Shown one piece after another: positions 19,428 through 28,623 of a DNA stretch of 64,000 bases. The stretch comes from JAABVD01 sp965204545 (GTDB taxonomy: Bacteria > Verrucomicrobiota > Verrucomicrobiia > Opitutales > UBA2995): positions 2,108,001 to 2,172,000 of the forward strand of contig CBDBFA010000003.1 of the NCBI GenBank assembly GCA_965204545.1, in the 5' to 3' direction. The stretch's first letter is position 1. Each line of letters begins with the position of its first letter. The notes beneath the pieces were generated by a model. That model made no database searches, had not been told where the DNA came from, and was given only the letters and a program-made list of their open reading frames with translations. The position numbers were made by a program, and so were the translations under genes.

Positions 19428-20711
19428 TTAATCGTCAACAGCCTGCATTACCAGTTGGCGGAACTGCCAGGATGTCTTATCGGATTTCTGATTCCGGGTT
19501 TGCTTCAGAATGACCCCGACTATGCCTTCCTCCGGGTCCGCAAAATATTGGGAGTTGAAATAACCGCCCCAATAGAAAGTTCCTTCGCTTCCCAAACCAC
19601 CCCTGGCAACCGCTTCGGCATTCAATACCCCGAAAACAAGTCCCTGGTGGATGTGTTTTCCTGTCTCCATCTGAAAGCCCATAATCGTTTCGATGGTCTT
19701 GCGGCTGAGGAAACGAATGCCGTTGAGCTCTCCGCCATTGAGGTACATTTGCAGGAAGGTAGCATAGTCCTTGGCCGTGCTGGATAGGCCGCCTCCCCCT
19801 CCGTAATAAGTTTTGGCGCCTTTGATCGGATAATCCGCGTCGTAGTATTCGTTGCCCGTATATTTTACCCATTTGCCGTTTTCAGGCCGGTGCACCGTGA
19901 CCATCCGATGGGCTTTTTCCTCGGGCAGATAAAAATAAGTATCGTTCATTCCCAAGGGTTGGAATAAACGCCTATGCAGGAATTCACTGAAGGACATGCC
20001 CGATAAAATTTCGATCATGTAACCCAGCACGTCCAATCCCTCGGAGTATTTATAGCGCTCTCCCGGGTGAAAATGTAAGGGAAGTTCGGCCAGTTTCCTC
20101 ATATTATCGGCCAGGATTTTTTCCTCGGCGGTCCAGGCGTCGATGATGCCCGCTTTTTGAAATAGCTGCTTCATGCGCATTTCACTTTCGATAAACCCGT
20201 AACCCAATCCCGAGGAGTGAGTGAGCAACTGCCGTATAGTGATCTCGCTCCTGGCCGGCACGGTCGTGTAATTGAGGTCATCATCCACAAAACGAACCAG
20301 AACCAGGGGATTCCCGAACTCCGGAATAAATTTGGAAATGGGGTCGTCGAGTTGAAACAACCCCTCCTCCCAAAGCATCATTACCGCGGTGGCGGTGACG
20401 GCCTTGGTTTGGGATGCGATGCGGAAAATATCGTCTTCTTTCAAGGTTCGACCCGTGGCCACATCGGCCAGACCAAATGCTTTGTGGTAAACGATTTTCC
20501 CGTGGCGCGCCACCAATGCCACCAGGCCGGGGATATCTCCGTTCTCAATGGCCGACTCCGCCATGGCATCGATTCGATCCAGGCGGTGAGGCGATACTCC
20601 CACGGAGGCGGGAGAGGCGACTTCCAGAGGAGGGGAATTTTGGCCCGACGGGGTTTGTGCAGCCAATTGTCCGGTCAGAACAATCCCAAGAAAAAGGAGT
20701 GAAACTTTCAT
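19428..20711 (-). CDS. Secreted serine hydrolase, beta-lactamase class C / EstB family
   Basis: 427 aa with a signal peptide (VSLLFLGIVLTGQLAAQ). The SxxK motif is S100-Q-T-K103 (RIASQTKAVT). The second motif region reads RYKYSEGLDVLGY with Tyr222, where the usual Asn of YxN is Glu. ARGGLGSEGTFYWGGYF near residue 375 matches the third motif region. Members are mostly esterases or D-aminopeptidases and rarely true beta-lactamases. Next to sulfatases it may act as a carbohydrate esterase, which is inference. Confidence 0.9.
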   Translation of the reverse strand: MKVSLLFLGIVLTGQLAAQTPSGQNSPPLEVASPASVGVSPHRLDRIDAMAESAIENGDIPGLVALVARHGKIVYHKAFGLADVATGRTLKEDDIFRIASQTKAVTATAVMMLWEEGLFQLDDPISKFIPEFGNPLVLVRFVDDDLNYTTVPARSEITIRQLLTHSSGLGYGFIESEMRMKQLFQKAGIIDAWTAEEKILADNMRKLAELPLHFHPGERYKYSEGLDVLGYMIEILSGMSFSEFLHRRLFQPLGMNDTYFYLPEEKAHRMVTVHRPENGKWVKYTGNEYYDADYPIKGAKTYYGGGGGLSSTAKDYATFLQMYLNGGELNGIRFLSRKTIETIMGFQMETGKHIHQGLVFGVLNAEAVARGGLGSEGTFYWGGYFNSQYFADPEEGIVGVILKQTRNQKSDKTSWQFRQLVMQAVDD

Positions 20712-21302
20712 GGGAGACTCATTAAACGAGGTATGAAGGGATACTCAAGCCAAGGTTCCAGGGAACCACCGGCGCACTTAATGTTTCTCGCAAAGATCAC
20801 GGAGCCACGGATAAGAAAAAAACCACAGAGACCACAGAGGGAGTAGGCGCCCAAGGGCGCCAATTAAGAATGAGGAATTTGGAATGAGGAATTGGGAGTA
20901 AGATGAACCACGGATTACACGGACCCCGCTTCGCCAAAGGTCTACAGCGTGACCGGCAGGAACGGATGTAGAAAACAAAAATAGAATGTTTGTGCTCATC
21001 TGCGGTTCATCTCTCGCAGGCCTTCTCCGTTACCCCTGGAGTAATGGTTTCAAGCTGTAGGAACGGGTTTATCCCGCGATTGCTTTGAGGCTATTCCCTG
21101 CACCCCCGGCCTAAAGCCGCTCCTAATAGGCTGCTCTTCGCGAGATCCCTCTCCAGCTAAAACCCCCCAGCACCCTCACCAAGCCCAAAGATTAAACACT
21201 TCCTTCTCCCTAATTCTTAATTCCCCAATTCCTAATTGGCGCGCCTTAGCGCGCCTCTCCGCCTTGACCTTTTGGCCTTCCCTTGCAGGATGCTGGGTTA
21301 CC
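20712..21302. repeat. Intergenic repeat mosaic D
   Basis: No gene in 590 bp. It contains ACCACAGAGACCACAGAGGG (20822-20841), GGCGCCCAAGGGCGCCAATT followed by heptamer-like AATGAGG units (20847-20893), an ACGGATTACACGG phrase (20906 on), the TGTAGGAACGGGTTTATCCC repeat (21055-21083, also near 63.2 kb), and CCTAATTGGCGCGCC (21230-21250). The first bases of the following sulfatase gene abut the last palindrome. Confidence 0.8.
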
Positions 21303-22727
21303 ATGCGCTTTTTTCTTCTGCAAATTGCCTTCCTTTCCTTTGTTTCTGCTAGTCCGGTCCTCCAGGCCCAGGATTTACCCCGCCAGCCCAACCTGATTTT
21401 CATCATGGCCGATGATTTGGGCTGGGCCGACGTAGGCTATAACGGGGCTTCCTTTTATGAGACGCCTCATATCGATGCCCTACGTGCCTCCGGCATGAAA
21501 TTCAACTCGGCCTATCCGGGCGCGTCCAACTGCATGCCGTCCCGCTCCTGCATCGTCAGTGGTATGTATATCACCCGCACTCAAATGTGGACCCCGGGTG
21601 GCGAGGCAAAAGGGGAAGCGGCCTACATGAAATTCCTGGTGCCGCGCAAGGCGGATGACGCAGGGGACGGAATCTTTCCAACCAAAACAAGCATGGACCC
21701 TTCCGTCACCTCCATTGCCGAAGTCCTGAATTCAGCCGGTTACAGGACGGCACGTTTTGGCAAATGGCACTTGGGCCCCGACACACAAGGGTTCGACCTC
21801 AGCGATCCCAATGGGTTGGGTGGACCCGAAAAGAGTTATTATGGGGATATTGACGTGGAGGAAACCCTTACCGATGCGGTAGTCGGCTTTATTGCCCAGA
21901 ATACAGAGAGGCCGTTTTTCATATACCTCAATTATTGGGACGTCCATACTCCCATTAAAACCCGCCCCGAGGTCACCGCCAAATACGAAAAAAAGCTGGC
22001 CGCCCGCCCATGGGACAAACCGTGGAATCCCACTTATGCGGCCATGATCGAAGCGGTGGATACCGGCATTGGCCGCATCAGGGAAGCCGTGCGGGCCCAG
22101 GGCCTTGCCGGTAAAACCCTGATTGTCTTCACCTCCGACAACGGGGGCCACTCCGGGGCTACCTGGTGCGAACCTCTCAAAGGGGCCAAAGGCGCCTTTT
22201 ATGAAGGTGGCATTCGGGTGGCTACCTGTATGAGTTGGCCCGGTGTCATCGAAGCGGGGTCCGTTTGTGACACCCCCATTACCGGGGTCGACTATTTACC
22301 CACCTTCGCCCAACTGGCCGGGGCAAACCTGCCGACCCGCCAACCGGTGGACGGCCAATCCATCGTGCCGTTGATTCTGGGAAAACCCGCCTTGGAAAAT
22401 CGCTCCATTTTCTGGCACTATCCACTCTATCTGGCGGGAGGCCAGTACAACAAGGTGGTCACCGTATACGGCACGGACATCCCTTACTGGAGGGCTACTC
22501 CATGCAGTGTAATCCGCCGGGGAGACTGGAAGCTCATGCAATTTTTTGAGGATGATTCCATTAAGCTGTTCAATTTGAAAGAGGATCTCGGTGAAAAATA
22601 TGACCGGGCCGATTCCGAACCCGAACGAGCGGCCAAGCTGCTTAAGGAATTACGGGCCTGGCAAAAACACACCGGGGCCGTCATTCCCACCGTGCTCAAC
22701 CCCGAATATGACCCCGGCCGAGGTTAG
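21303..22727 (+). CDS. Secreted sulfatase 2
   Basis: About 474 aa from the ATG at 21303; an earlier in-frame start at 21264 would add residues from the spacer repeat. The signal peptide is RFFLLQIAFLSFVSASPVLQ. The metal pair is in IMADDLGWADVG, the formylglycine site is CMPSRSCI (Cys77), and FGKWHLGPD and FTSDNGGHSG follow. It is a canonical CxPSR sulfatase, distinct in sequence from the two neighbours, so it probably targets a different sulfated glycan. Confidence 0.93.
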   Translation: MRFFLLQIAFLSFVSASPVLQAQDLPRQPNLIFIMADDLGWADVGYNGASFYETPHIDALRASGMKFNSAYPGASNCMPSRSCIVSGMYITRTQMWTPGGEAKGEAAYMKFLVPRKADDAGDGIFPTKTSMDPSVTSIAEVLNSAGYRTARFGKWHLGPDTQGFDLSDPNGLGGPEKSYYGDIDVEETLTDAVVGFIAQNTERPFFIYLNYWDVHTPIKTRPEVTAKYEKKLAARPWDKPWNPTYAAMIEAVDTGIGRIREAVRAQGLAGKTLIVFTSDNGGHSGATWCEPLKGAKGAFYEGGIRVATCMSWPGVIEAGSVCDTPITGVDYLPTFAQLAGANLPTRQPVDGQSIVPLILGKPALENRSIFWHYPLYLAGGQYNKVVTVYGTDIPYWRATPCSVIRRGDWKLMQFFEDDSIKLFNLKEDLGEKYDRADSEPERAAKLLKELRAWQKHTGAVIPTVLNPEYDPGRG

Positions 22728-23100
22728 TGAAGAGTGAAGAGAGTTAAATCGTGATCGTGATCACCTAATTCCTAATTGGCGCCGGAGGCGCCTCTCTGCG
22801 TGCTTGGCGAGAATCAAATAACTCGGTTGTCGGTGGTTAGCCCGGATATCTCACAAAATTCGTCGCGAGCGAACGGAGGTCGAGTGCTGGTGTGGGTTTC
22901 GTGTAGATTCGGGGGTAAAGCCGGGTCGACACCCTGCAAGGCCCCGAATCCAGGGAAATCCGCTCCAGTGCCGTCATTCCGGAGCGCAGCAGAAAATTTG
23001 TGAGTTATTCGGGTTAGTGGCGAGTGGATTTTTCCTGGTTCGTCCTCATCCGTGTTTATTCGTGAAATCCGTGGTTTATTCTTCAGGGATTTTCGATAAC
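22728..23100. repeat. Intergenic repeat mosaic E, with an element bounded by inverted ends
   Basis: It has a CCTAATTGGCGCCGGAGGCG unit at 22773-22792. A ~160-bp element (about 22851-23009) has ends CTCACAAAATT and AAAATTTGTGAG that are near-inverted, and an inner part (ATTCGGGGGTAAAGCCGGGT, TCGACACCCTGCAA) resembling 43060-43100. ATCACGATAACGATC runs follow up to 23125 and overlap the start of the next gene. Confidence 0.65.
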
Positions 23101-23116
23101 GATCACGATAACGATC

Positions 23117-24577
23117 ATGATCACGATTCTAAGAAATTTAAGCAACTCCCGCCCCTTTACGCGTCTGTGCCTCTTGACCTGCGTTGCATTGCAAAGCACG
23201 GTATGTGCCCTTGTGGGTCTCCCCGGGTTGGCGGCCAAGCCCAACTTCATCCTCGTCTTTATCGACGACATGGGATGGGCGGACTTTTCCTGTTTCGGAA
23301 ACACCGAGGCCGAGACCCCCAACATCGATCGCTTAGCCGTGGAGGGAATCGCCTTCGAGCAGTTTTACGTCAACTCACCCATCTGTTCGCCTTCCCGCGT
23401 GGCAATTTCGACCGGTCAATACCCATACCGGTGGCGCATTAACTCCTACTTGGCCACCCGCTCCTTGAATGCCGAGCGCGGCATTGACAATTGGCTGGAT
23501 CCGGATGCGCCTCTGTTGGCCCGCTTCCTTCAGGGCGCAGGTTATGCCACCGGCCACTTCGGGAAATGGCATATGGGAGGACAGCGCGATGTCGCCGATG
23601 CCCCCCACATAACAGACTACGGTTTCGATGAATCCCTCACCAACTTCGAGGGACTGGGCCCCCGCGTGCTGCCCCTGCGCTACGAGCCGGGTGGGCGTCC
23701 ACCGGTTCCCCTCAATCACCGTTCCCACGAGCTCGGGCATGGCCCGGTAATCTGGCATGACCGGGCTTACATTACGGAGAAGTTTACCCAGGCGGCAACG
23801 AACTTCGCCAGAGTGGCCATGACTCGAAATCAACCCTTTTACCTGAACTTGTGGCCGGACGATGTTCATACCCCGGTGCATCCTCCGCTGGAGAAGTGGG
23901 GTGACGGGAGCAAGCGCCACCTTTATTTGAAAGTTCTGGAGGCTATGGACGAGCAGTTGGGCCCACTCTTTGATCTGGTGCGGGAGCATGACCGACTGCG
24001 CGAAAATACCGTAATCCTGGTGTGTTCGGACAATGGCCCCGAAGTGGGTTTCGGATCGGCCGGGCCTTTACGTGGACACAAAGCCACCCTTTTCGAAGGA
24101 GGGGTTCGATCGCCCCTGGTGGTCTGGGCCCCGGGATTGATGCCGGAAGAGGCCAGGGGGACGCGCAATACCCAATCCGTCATCTCAGCCATGGATCTGG
24201 TCCCGTCCCTTATGTCCCTGGCCGGCATCTCCACCGAAACAACATTCGATGGCGAAAACCTCCTGCCTACCTTGCTCGGACGTTCAACTGCATCTCGTTC
24301 GGCCCCGCTCTATTTCCGCCGTCCCCCTGACCGGGAGAACTTTCGTCATTACGTTGGCTTGCCCGACCTGGCTGCGCGAACTGGCAAGTGGAAATTCTAT
24401 TCCGACTACGATGGGGGCAATCCCCAGCTTTTCGATCTCCGGCAGGATCCCTCCGAATCCGAAGACGTGGCCGGCCGCAACGGGGAGGTCGTGAAAAAAA
24501 TATCAACCGGGTTACTGACCTGGAACGCGGCCATGCCCCGGGACAACGGCGCGGAGTTTCGCCGTGGACGGCGCTAG
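23117..24577 (+). CDS. Secreted sulfatase 3, with a signal peptide built partly from an intergenic repeat
   Basis: 486 aa. The sulfatase core starts at about residue 40 (KPNFILVFIDDMGWAD) and has the formylglycine site CSPSRVAI (Cys90), FGKWHMGG and CSDNGPEVGF. The only good upstream start is the ATG at 23117, which sits in an ATCACGAT simple repeat. Residues ~18-28 (LLTCVALQSTV) are encoded by the phrase CTTGACCTGCGTTGCATTGC, which recurs as non-coding sequence near 38.3, 38.9 and 50.0 kb. The resulting N-terminus is hydrophobic and ends LVGLPGLAA, a plausible signal peptide. Confidence 0.88.
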   Translation: MITILRNLSNSRPFTRLCLLTCVALQSTVCALVGLPGLAAKPNFILVFIDDMGWADFSCFGNTEAETPNIDRLAVEGIAFEQFYVNSPICSPSRVAISTGQYPYRWRINSYLATRSLNAERGIDNWLDPDAPLLARFLQGAGYATGHFGKWHMGGQRDVADAPHITDYGFDESLTNFEGLGPRVLPLRYEPGGRPPVPLNHRSHELGHGPVIWHDRAYITEKFTQAATNFARVAMTRNQPFYLNLWPDDVHTPVHPPLEKWGDGSKRHLYLKVLEAMDEQLGPLFDLVREHDRLRENTVILVCSDNGPEVGFGSAGPLRGHKATLFEGGVRSPLVVWAPGLMPEEARGTRNTQSVISAMDLVPSLMSLAGISTETTFDGENLLPTLLGRSTASRSAPLYFRRPPDRENFRHYVGLPDLAARTGKWKFYSDYDGGNPQLFDLRQDPSESEDVAGRNGEVVKKISTGLLTWNAAMPRDNGAEFRRGRR

Positions 24578-24828
24578 CCCGCATGTCTCACTTACCGAGC
24601 GAATGCGACATCTCCCAATTTTCTACTGCGCACCCGAATCCCGGTAAAAGGGGAATCAATAGCCCGGCCGTGAGAAAACCAGATCGTGGCATGAGAAATT
24701 TTCAGGCGCGGCAAGGATGCTGCCGCCCTACCGCTTACGTTTTGAAATGGTAGGGCAATCGCGTCCCCGCGATGCCGTAACCTCTCCATTTTTTGATGGC
24801 GAAGCGATCCTGTTCCGGCCTCGCCGGA
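24578..24828. repeat. Intergenic repeat mosaic F
   Basis: Bases 24581-24640 are a near-identical inverted copy of 43153-43212 (ATGTCTCACTTACCGAGCGA at one end, ATTTTCTACTGCGC inside). At 24808-24834 there is a palindrome TCCTG-T-TCCGGC / GCCGGA-T-CAGGA that includes the hppA stop codon; related TCCTGTTCCGGC sequence is at 56.16 kb. Confidence 0.75.
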
Positions 24829-27045
24829 TCAGGAAAGGCTGAAGGTCACCGTGACCCCCGCCATGACGATGGCCACCATGGACATGAGTTTGATCAGAAT
24901 ATTCAGACTGGGGCCCGAGGTGTCCTTGAAGGGATCACCCACTGTGTCCCCGATGACGGCGGCCTTATGGGCCTCGGAACCTTTACCGCCAAAGTTCCCC
25001 TCTTCTATGTATTTCTTGGCGTTGTCCCAGGCCCCTCCCGAGTTGGCCATGAAGACAGCCAGCGAAAACCCGGCGGAAAGTCCGCCGGCCAAAAGTCCAA
25101 CCACCGCGGGAACTCCGAAGAGGATTCCAATCGCGACCGGCACGAGAATCACCAGAAGGGATGGAACCAGCATCTCCTTTTGGGCGCCGATGGTGGAGAT
25201 TTCCACGCAGCGGGCGTAGTCCGGTTCGCTTTTCCCCTCCAGGATACCAGTGATTTCGCGGAATTGGCGGCGCACTTCGTTGACCATTTGGGCGGCGGCG
25301 CGGCCGACCGCGTTCATGGTGAGGCCGCAGAACAGGAAAGCCATCATGGCTCCGAGAAGCAACCCGATGATCACTTTGGGGTTGAGCAGGTGGACCTCGA
25401 AACTTTGCACCATATCGATCAGGGAAAGGCTGCTTATCCGTTCCATGGAACTGACTTCGGTACCGTCCGGGAACACGTAGGCACCGGACTTTTGGATGGC
25501 GTTCACGATGCCGAGGCGGATGGACTCGAAATAGGAAGCGAGTAAGGCTAATGCTGTCAGCGCGGCCGAACCGATGGCAAATCCCTTGCCTGTGGCGGCG
25601 GTGGTGTTGCCCAAGGAATCGAGGGCATCGGTGCGTTTTCGTACCTCCGGTTCGAGGCCGGCCATCTCGGCGTTTCCCCCTGCATTGTCGACAATGGGTC
25701 CGTATGCGTCGGTAGCCAGGGTGATACCCAATGTGGATAACATTCCCACCGCGGCAATACCGATGCCGTAGAGCCCGGCATTGATGTTGGACAACTCCAG
25801 GCCGCCCGAGGCGAAAAAGAAGGCGAGGGCGGTTCCCACGCCAATGGCGAGCACCGGAATGGCGGTGGAAATAAAGCCCACACCAAGGCCCGCGATGATC
25901 ACTGTGGCGGGTCCGGTTTGAGCATTCCGCGAAATGTCCCGGGTGGGCTTGTATTCGGAAGAGGTGTAATAAGCCGTCGACTTACCGATGACTATTCCGG
26001 TCAGGAGCCCGACCACTATGGCTCCCCACACCCCCAGGTAGTTGGGAAAATCCAGCCAGCGAAGGGCCAGGAACGAAGCAGCAATGATCAATACCGAGGA
26101 AATGTTTATGCCCTTCTCCAGTGAAGCCAGAAGTTCCTTCTGGGTTGCGCCGGCTTTGGTGCGAACGAAGAAAGTTCCCGCAATGGACAGAATAATCCCA
26201 ATGGCCGCTACCAGCATGGGCGCCAGGGTGGCGGAATATTGATGCCCCGGGTCCGCATTCACGTAGGCGGCGGCCCCCAACGCGCCGGCCGCCAGAATCG
26301 ATCCGCTGTAGGATTCGTAGAGGTCGGCACCCATTCCGGCCACATCGCCCACATTGTCGCCCACATTGTCCGCAATGGTGGCGGGGTTGCGGGGATCGTC
26401 CTCGGGGATGCCCGCCTCTACCTTTCCGACCAGGTCCGCTCCGACGTCAGCAGCCTTGGTGAATATGCCGCCACCGACCCGGGCAAACAATGCCTGCAAG
26501 GATGCGCCCATACCGAAGGTCAGCATGGTCGTAGCCATGACCATGGTCTTGTAGCGTGGATCGGGAGCCTCGACAAAGGTGTCGAGGACCACCCACCAGA
26601 TGCAGATGTAGAGAAGCGCCAATCCGACCACCGAGAGCCCCATGACGGCGCCGCTGCGAAAGGATATCCTCAAACCGCTGTTGAGGGAGACAGTCGCGGC
26701 CTGCGCCGTGCGCCCGGAGGCCCAGGTAGCGGTCTTCATTCCGAAATAACCGGCCAGACCTGAGAAAAATCCCCCCATGAGAAAAGCGACCGGCAACCAA
26801 CCGTTCTGCACCCCGAGTCCATAGGAAAGGATGGCAAAAACCAGGGTGATGATGAGGAACACGATCGCCACCACCTTGTATTGTTGCTTCAGGTAGGCCA
26901 TGGCTCCCTTGCGCACGTGGGAGGCGATTCTGATCATGAGGTCGGTTCCCTCTTCCCCTTTCATCATGGACTTGAAAAAAATCCAGGCAAATACGAGAGC
27001 GATGATGGCCGCGATGGGGATAGGCCAGAAGATCAATGAATTCAT
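24829..27045 (-). CDS. hppA: Membrane-bound ion-pumping pyrophosphatase, K+-dependent type
   Basis: About 738 aa from the ATG at 27045; the in-frame extension to 27141 is proline-rich and unlike the family. There are about 16 membrane segments. The pyrophosphate site DVGADLVGKVEAGIPEDDPR and NPATIADNVGDNVGDVAG are present, as is a C-terminal DTVGDPFKDTSGPSLN. In LGNTTAATGKGFAIG the position that is Lys in K+-independent enzymes is Ala, so this should be a K+-dependent pump of H+ or Na+. Role: conserves energy by hydrolysing pyrophosphate at the cytoplasmic membrane. Confidence 0.95.
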   Translation of the reverse strand: MNSLIFWPIPIAAIIALVFAWIFFKSMMKGEEGTDLMIRIASHVRKGAMAYLKQQYKVVAIVFLIITLVFAILSYGLGVQNGWLPVAFLMGGFFSGLAGYFGMKTATWASGRTAQAATVSLNSGLRISFRSGAVMGLSVVGLALLYICIWWVVLDTFVEAPDPRYKTMVMATTMLTFGMGASLQALFARVGGGIFTKAADVGADLVGKVEAGIPEDDPRNPATIADNVGDNVGDVAGMGADLYESYSGSILAAGALGAAAYVNADPGHQYSATLAPMLVAAIGIILSIAGTFFVRTKAGATQKELLASLEKGINISSVLIIAASFLALRWLDFPNYLGVWGAIVVGLLTGIVIGKSTAYYTSSEYKPTRDISRNAQTGPATVIIAGLGVGFISTAIPVLAIGVGTALAFFFASGGLELSNINAGLYGIGIAAVGMLSTLGITLATDAYGPIVDNAGGNAEMAGLEPEVRKRTDALDSLGNTTAATGKGFAIGSAALTALALLASYFESIRLGIVNAIQKSGAYVFPDGTEVSSMERISSLSLIDMVQSFEVHLLNPKVIIGLLLGAMMAFLFCGLTMNAVGRAAAQMVNEVRRQFREITGILEGKSEPDYARCVEISTIGAQKEMLVPSLLVILVPVAIGILFGVPAVVGLLAGGLSAGFSLAVFMANSGGAWDNAKKYIEEGNFGGKGSEAHKAAVIGDTVGDPFKDTSGPSLNILIKLMSMVAIVMAGVTVTFSLS

Positions 27046-27258
27046 GATAGCTAGGTCTGAAATGGGCTTTTTGGACGGATGGGTCGGCCGGGGTTCGGCC
27101 GGATGTCTACCTGCCGGTTGAGACATCGGGGCAAAGTGCACAATAGGGGAGTTCCTCTGTCAATACACTCCTTTGAGTTTTAGAAAGATAATGGAGAAGA
27201 GAAGAACTGACGTTTTCCACCCTTGACCCCATCCATCGACCGCCCTTCAGTTTTTTCC

Positions 27259-28569
27259 ATGTCCGAAGCATTCCCCGATATTCCCAGGATCTCCTATGAA
27301 GGAGCGGATTCCCGGAATCCGCTGGCCTTCAAGCATTACCGCCCCGACGAGGTCGTGGGTGGCAAAACCATGAAGGACCACCTTCGGTTCGCCGCCGCTT
27401 ACTGGCACACCATGCGCAACGAGTTGATGGATCCTTTCGGAGTGGGCACCTCCCTGAAACCCTGGGATGACCGCAGCAATTCCCTGGAAAACGCGCGCCG
27501 CCGGGCCGAAGTCTTTTTTGAGTTTCTCGATAAACTCGGCTTGGACTTCTACTGTTTCCACGACCGGGACGTGGCTCCGGAGGGCGCCACTTTGGCGGAA
27601 TCCAATCGGAACCTGGAGGCGTTGGTGGAGACCTTGCAGACCTTGCAGTCCCAATTGGGCAAGAAATTGCTTTGGGGAACGGCCTGCCTCTTTACCCATC
27701 CACGCTATATGCACGGGGCCGCGACATCTTGTAACGCCGATGTGTTTGCCTATGCCGCCTCCCAGGTGAAATCCGCTATGGATGCCACCCAGGCCCTGGC
27801 CGGGGAAGGATACGTATTTTGGGGTGGCCGAGAGGGTTACACCACGCTCCTGAACACGGACATGAAGCGCGAACTCGATCACTTGGCCGCCCTGTTGCAC
27901 ATGGCCGTCGATTACGCCAGGGAAATTGGCTTCAAAGGTCAGTTCCTCATTGAGCCCAAACCGAAGGAACCGACTACCCATCAATACGATTCGGACGCGG
28001 CGGCCTGTTTGAATTTCCTGCGCCAATACGACCTGCTCGATCATTTCAAGCTCAACCTCGAGACCAATCACGCCACCCTGGCCCAACACTCCATGTGGCA
28101 CGAGATGACCGTCGCGGCGGGCGCCGGCGCCCTTGGATCGGTCGATGCAAACACCGGACACCCTCATCTGGGATGGGATACGGACCAATTCCCCACCGAC
28201 GTTTACCTCACCACCCAGATAATGTTGGAAATACTCCGTATGGGAGGGTTTGAAAATGGCGGATTGAACTTCGATGCCAAAGTGCGCCGGGAAAGTTTTG
28301 AACCAGTCGACTTGTTCCACGCCCACATTGGGGGGATGGATGCCTTTGCCCGCGGTTTGAATATTGCCCATGCCATTATCCAAGACGGGCGCTTGGATGA
28401 ATTTGTGGAAAATCGCTATTCGAGTTGGGATTCCGGAATAGGCGCCGAAATCGAAAACGGGGAGGTGGGATTCGCCCAATTGGAAGCCTACAGTCTGTCC
28501 CATCCGGAGCCCAACGTGGAGAGCGGCCGGCAGGAGATGCTGGAAAACCTGATCAACGAATTTATCTGA
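27259..28569 (+). CDS. xylA: Xylose isomerase
   Basis: About 436 aa from the ATG at 27259 (a TTG start at 27223 is in frame but adds non-family sequence). Characteristic segments: FYCFHDRDVAPEG (catalytic His region), VFWGGREGY, FLIEPKPKEPTTHQYD with the metal-binding Glu, LNLETNHATLAQH and VDANTGHPHLGWDTDQFP. The length matches class II enzymes (~440 aa). It converts D-xylose to D-xylulose in the cytoplasm and is followed 54 bp later by xylB. The intergenic part has an imperfect GGGGG...CCCCC hairpin around 28577-28602. Confidence 0.97.
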   Translation: MSEAFPDIPRISYEGADSRNPLAFKHYRPDEVVGGKTMKDHLRFAAAYWHTMRNELMDPFGVGTSLKPWDDRSNSLENARRRAEVFFEFLDKLGLDFYCFHDRDVAPEGATLAESNRNLEALVETLQTLQSQLGKKLLWGTACLFTHPRYMHGAATSCNADVFAYAASQVKSAMDATQALAGEGYVFWGGREGYTTLLNTDMKRELDHLAALLHMAVDYAREIGFKGQFLIEPKPKEPTTHQYDSDAAACLNFLRQYDLLDHFKLNLETNHATLAQHSMWHEMTVAAGAGALGSVDANTGHPHLGWDTDQFPTDVYLTTQIMLEILRMGGFENGGLNFDAKVRRESFEPVDLFHAHIGGMDAFARGLNIAHAIIQDGRLDEFVENRYSSWDSGIGAEIENGEVGFAQLEAYSLSHPEPNVESGRQEMLENLINEFI

Positions 28570-28623
28570 CTTCGAGGGGGTAGAAGAGAAGACGTCTTCC
28601 CCCTGCGGTAACCCCGTTTGAAA

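Noticed and set aside
19428..20711. Antibiotic resistance beta-lactamase
   Set aside because: The YxN motif is changed and the family is mostly esterases and peptidases; context is carbohydrate use.
27046..27141. N-terminal extension of the pyrophosphatase
   Set aside because: It is proline-rich with no membrane segment; the family starts with the first membrane helix at 27045.
28570..28623. Terminator or riboswitch between xylA and xylB
   Set aside because: The hairpin has mismatches and no U-run, and the two genes belong to one pathway, so I only mention it in the xylA entry.
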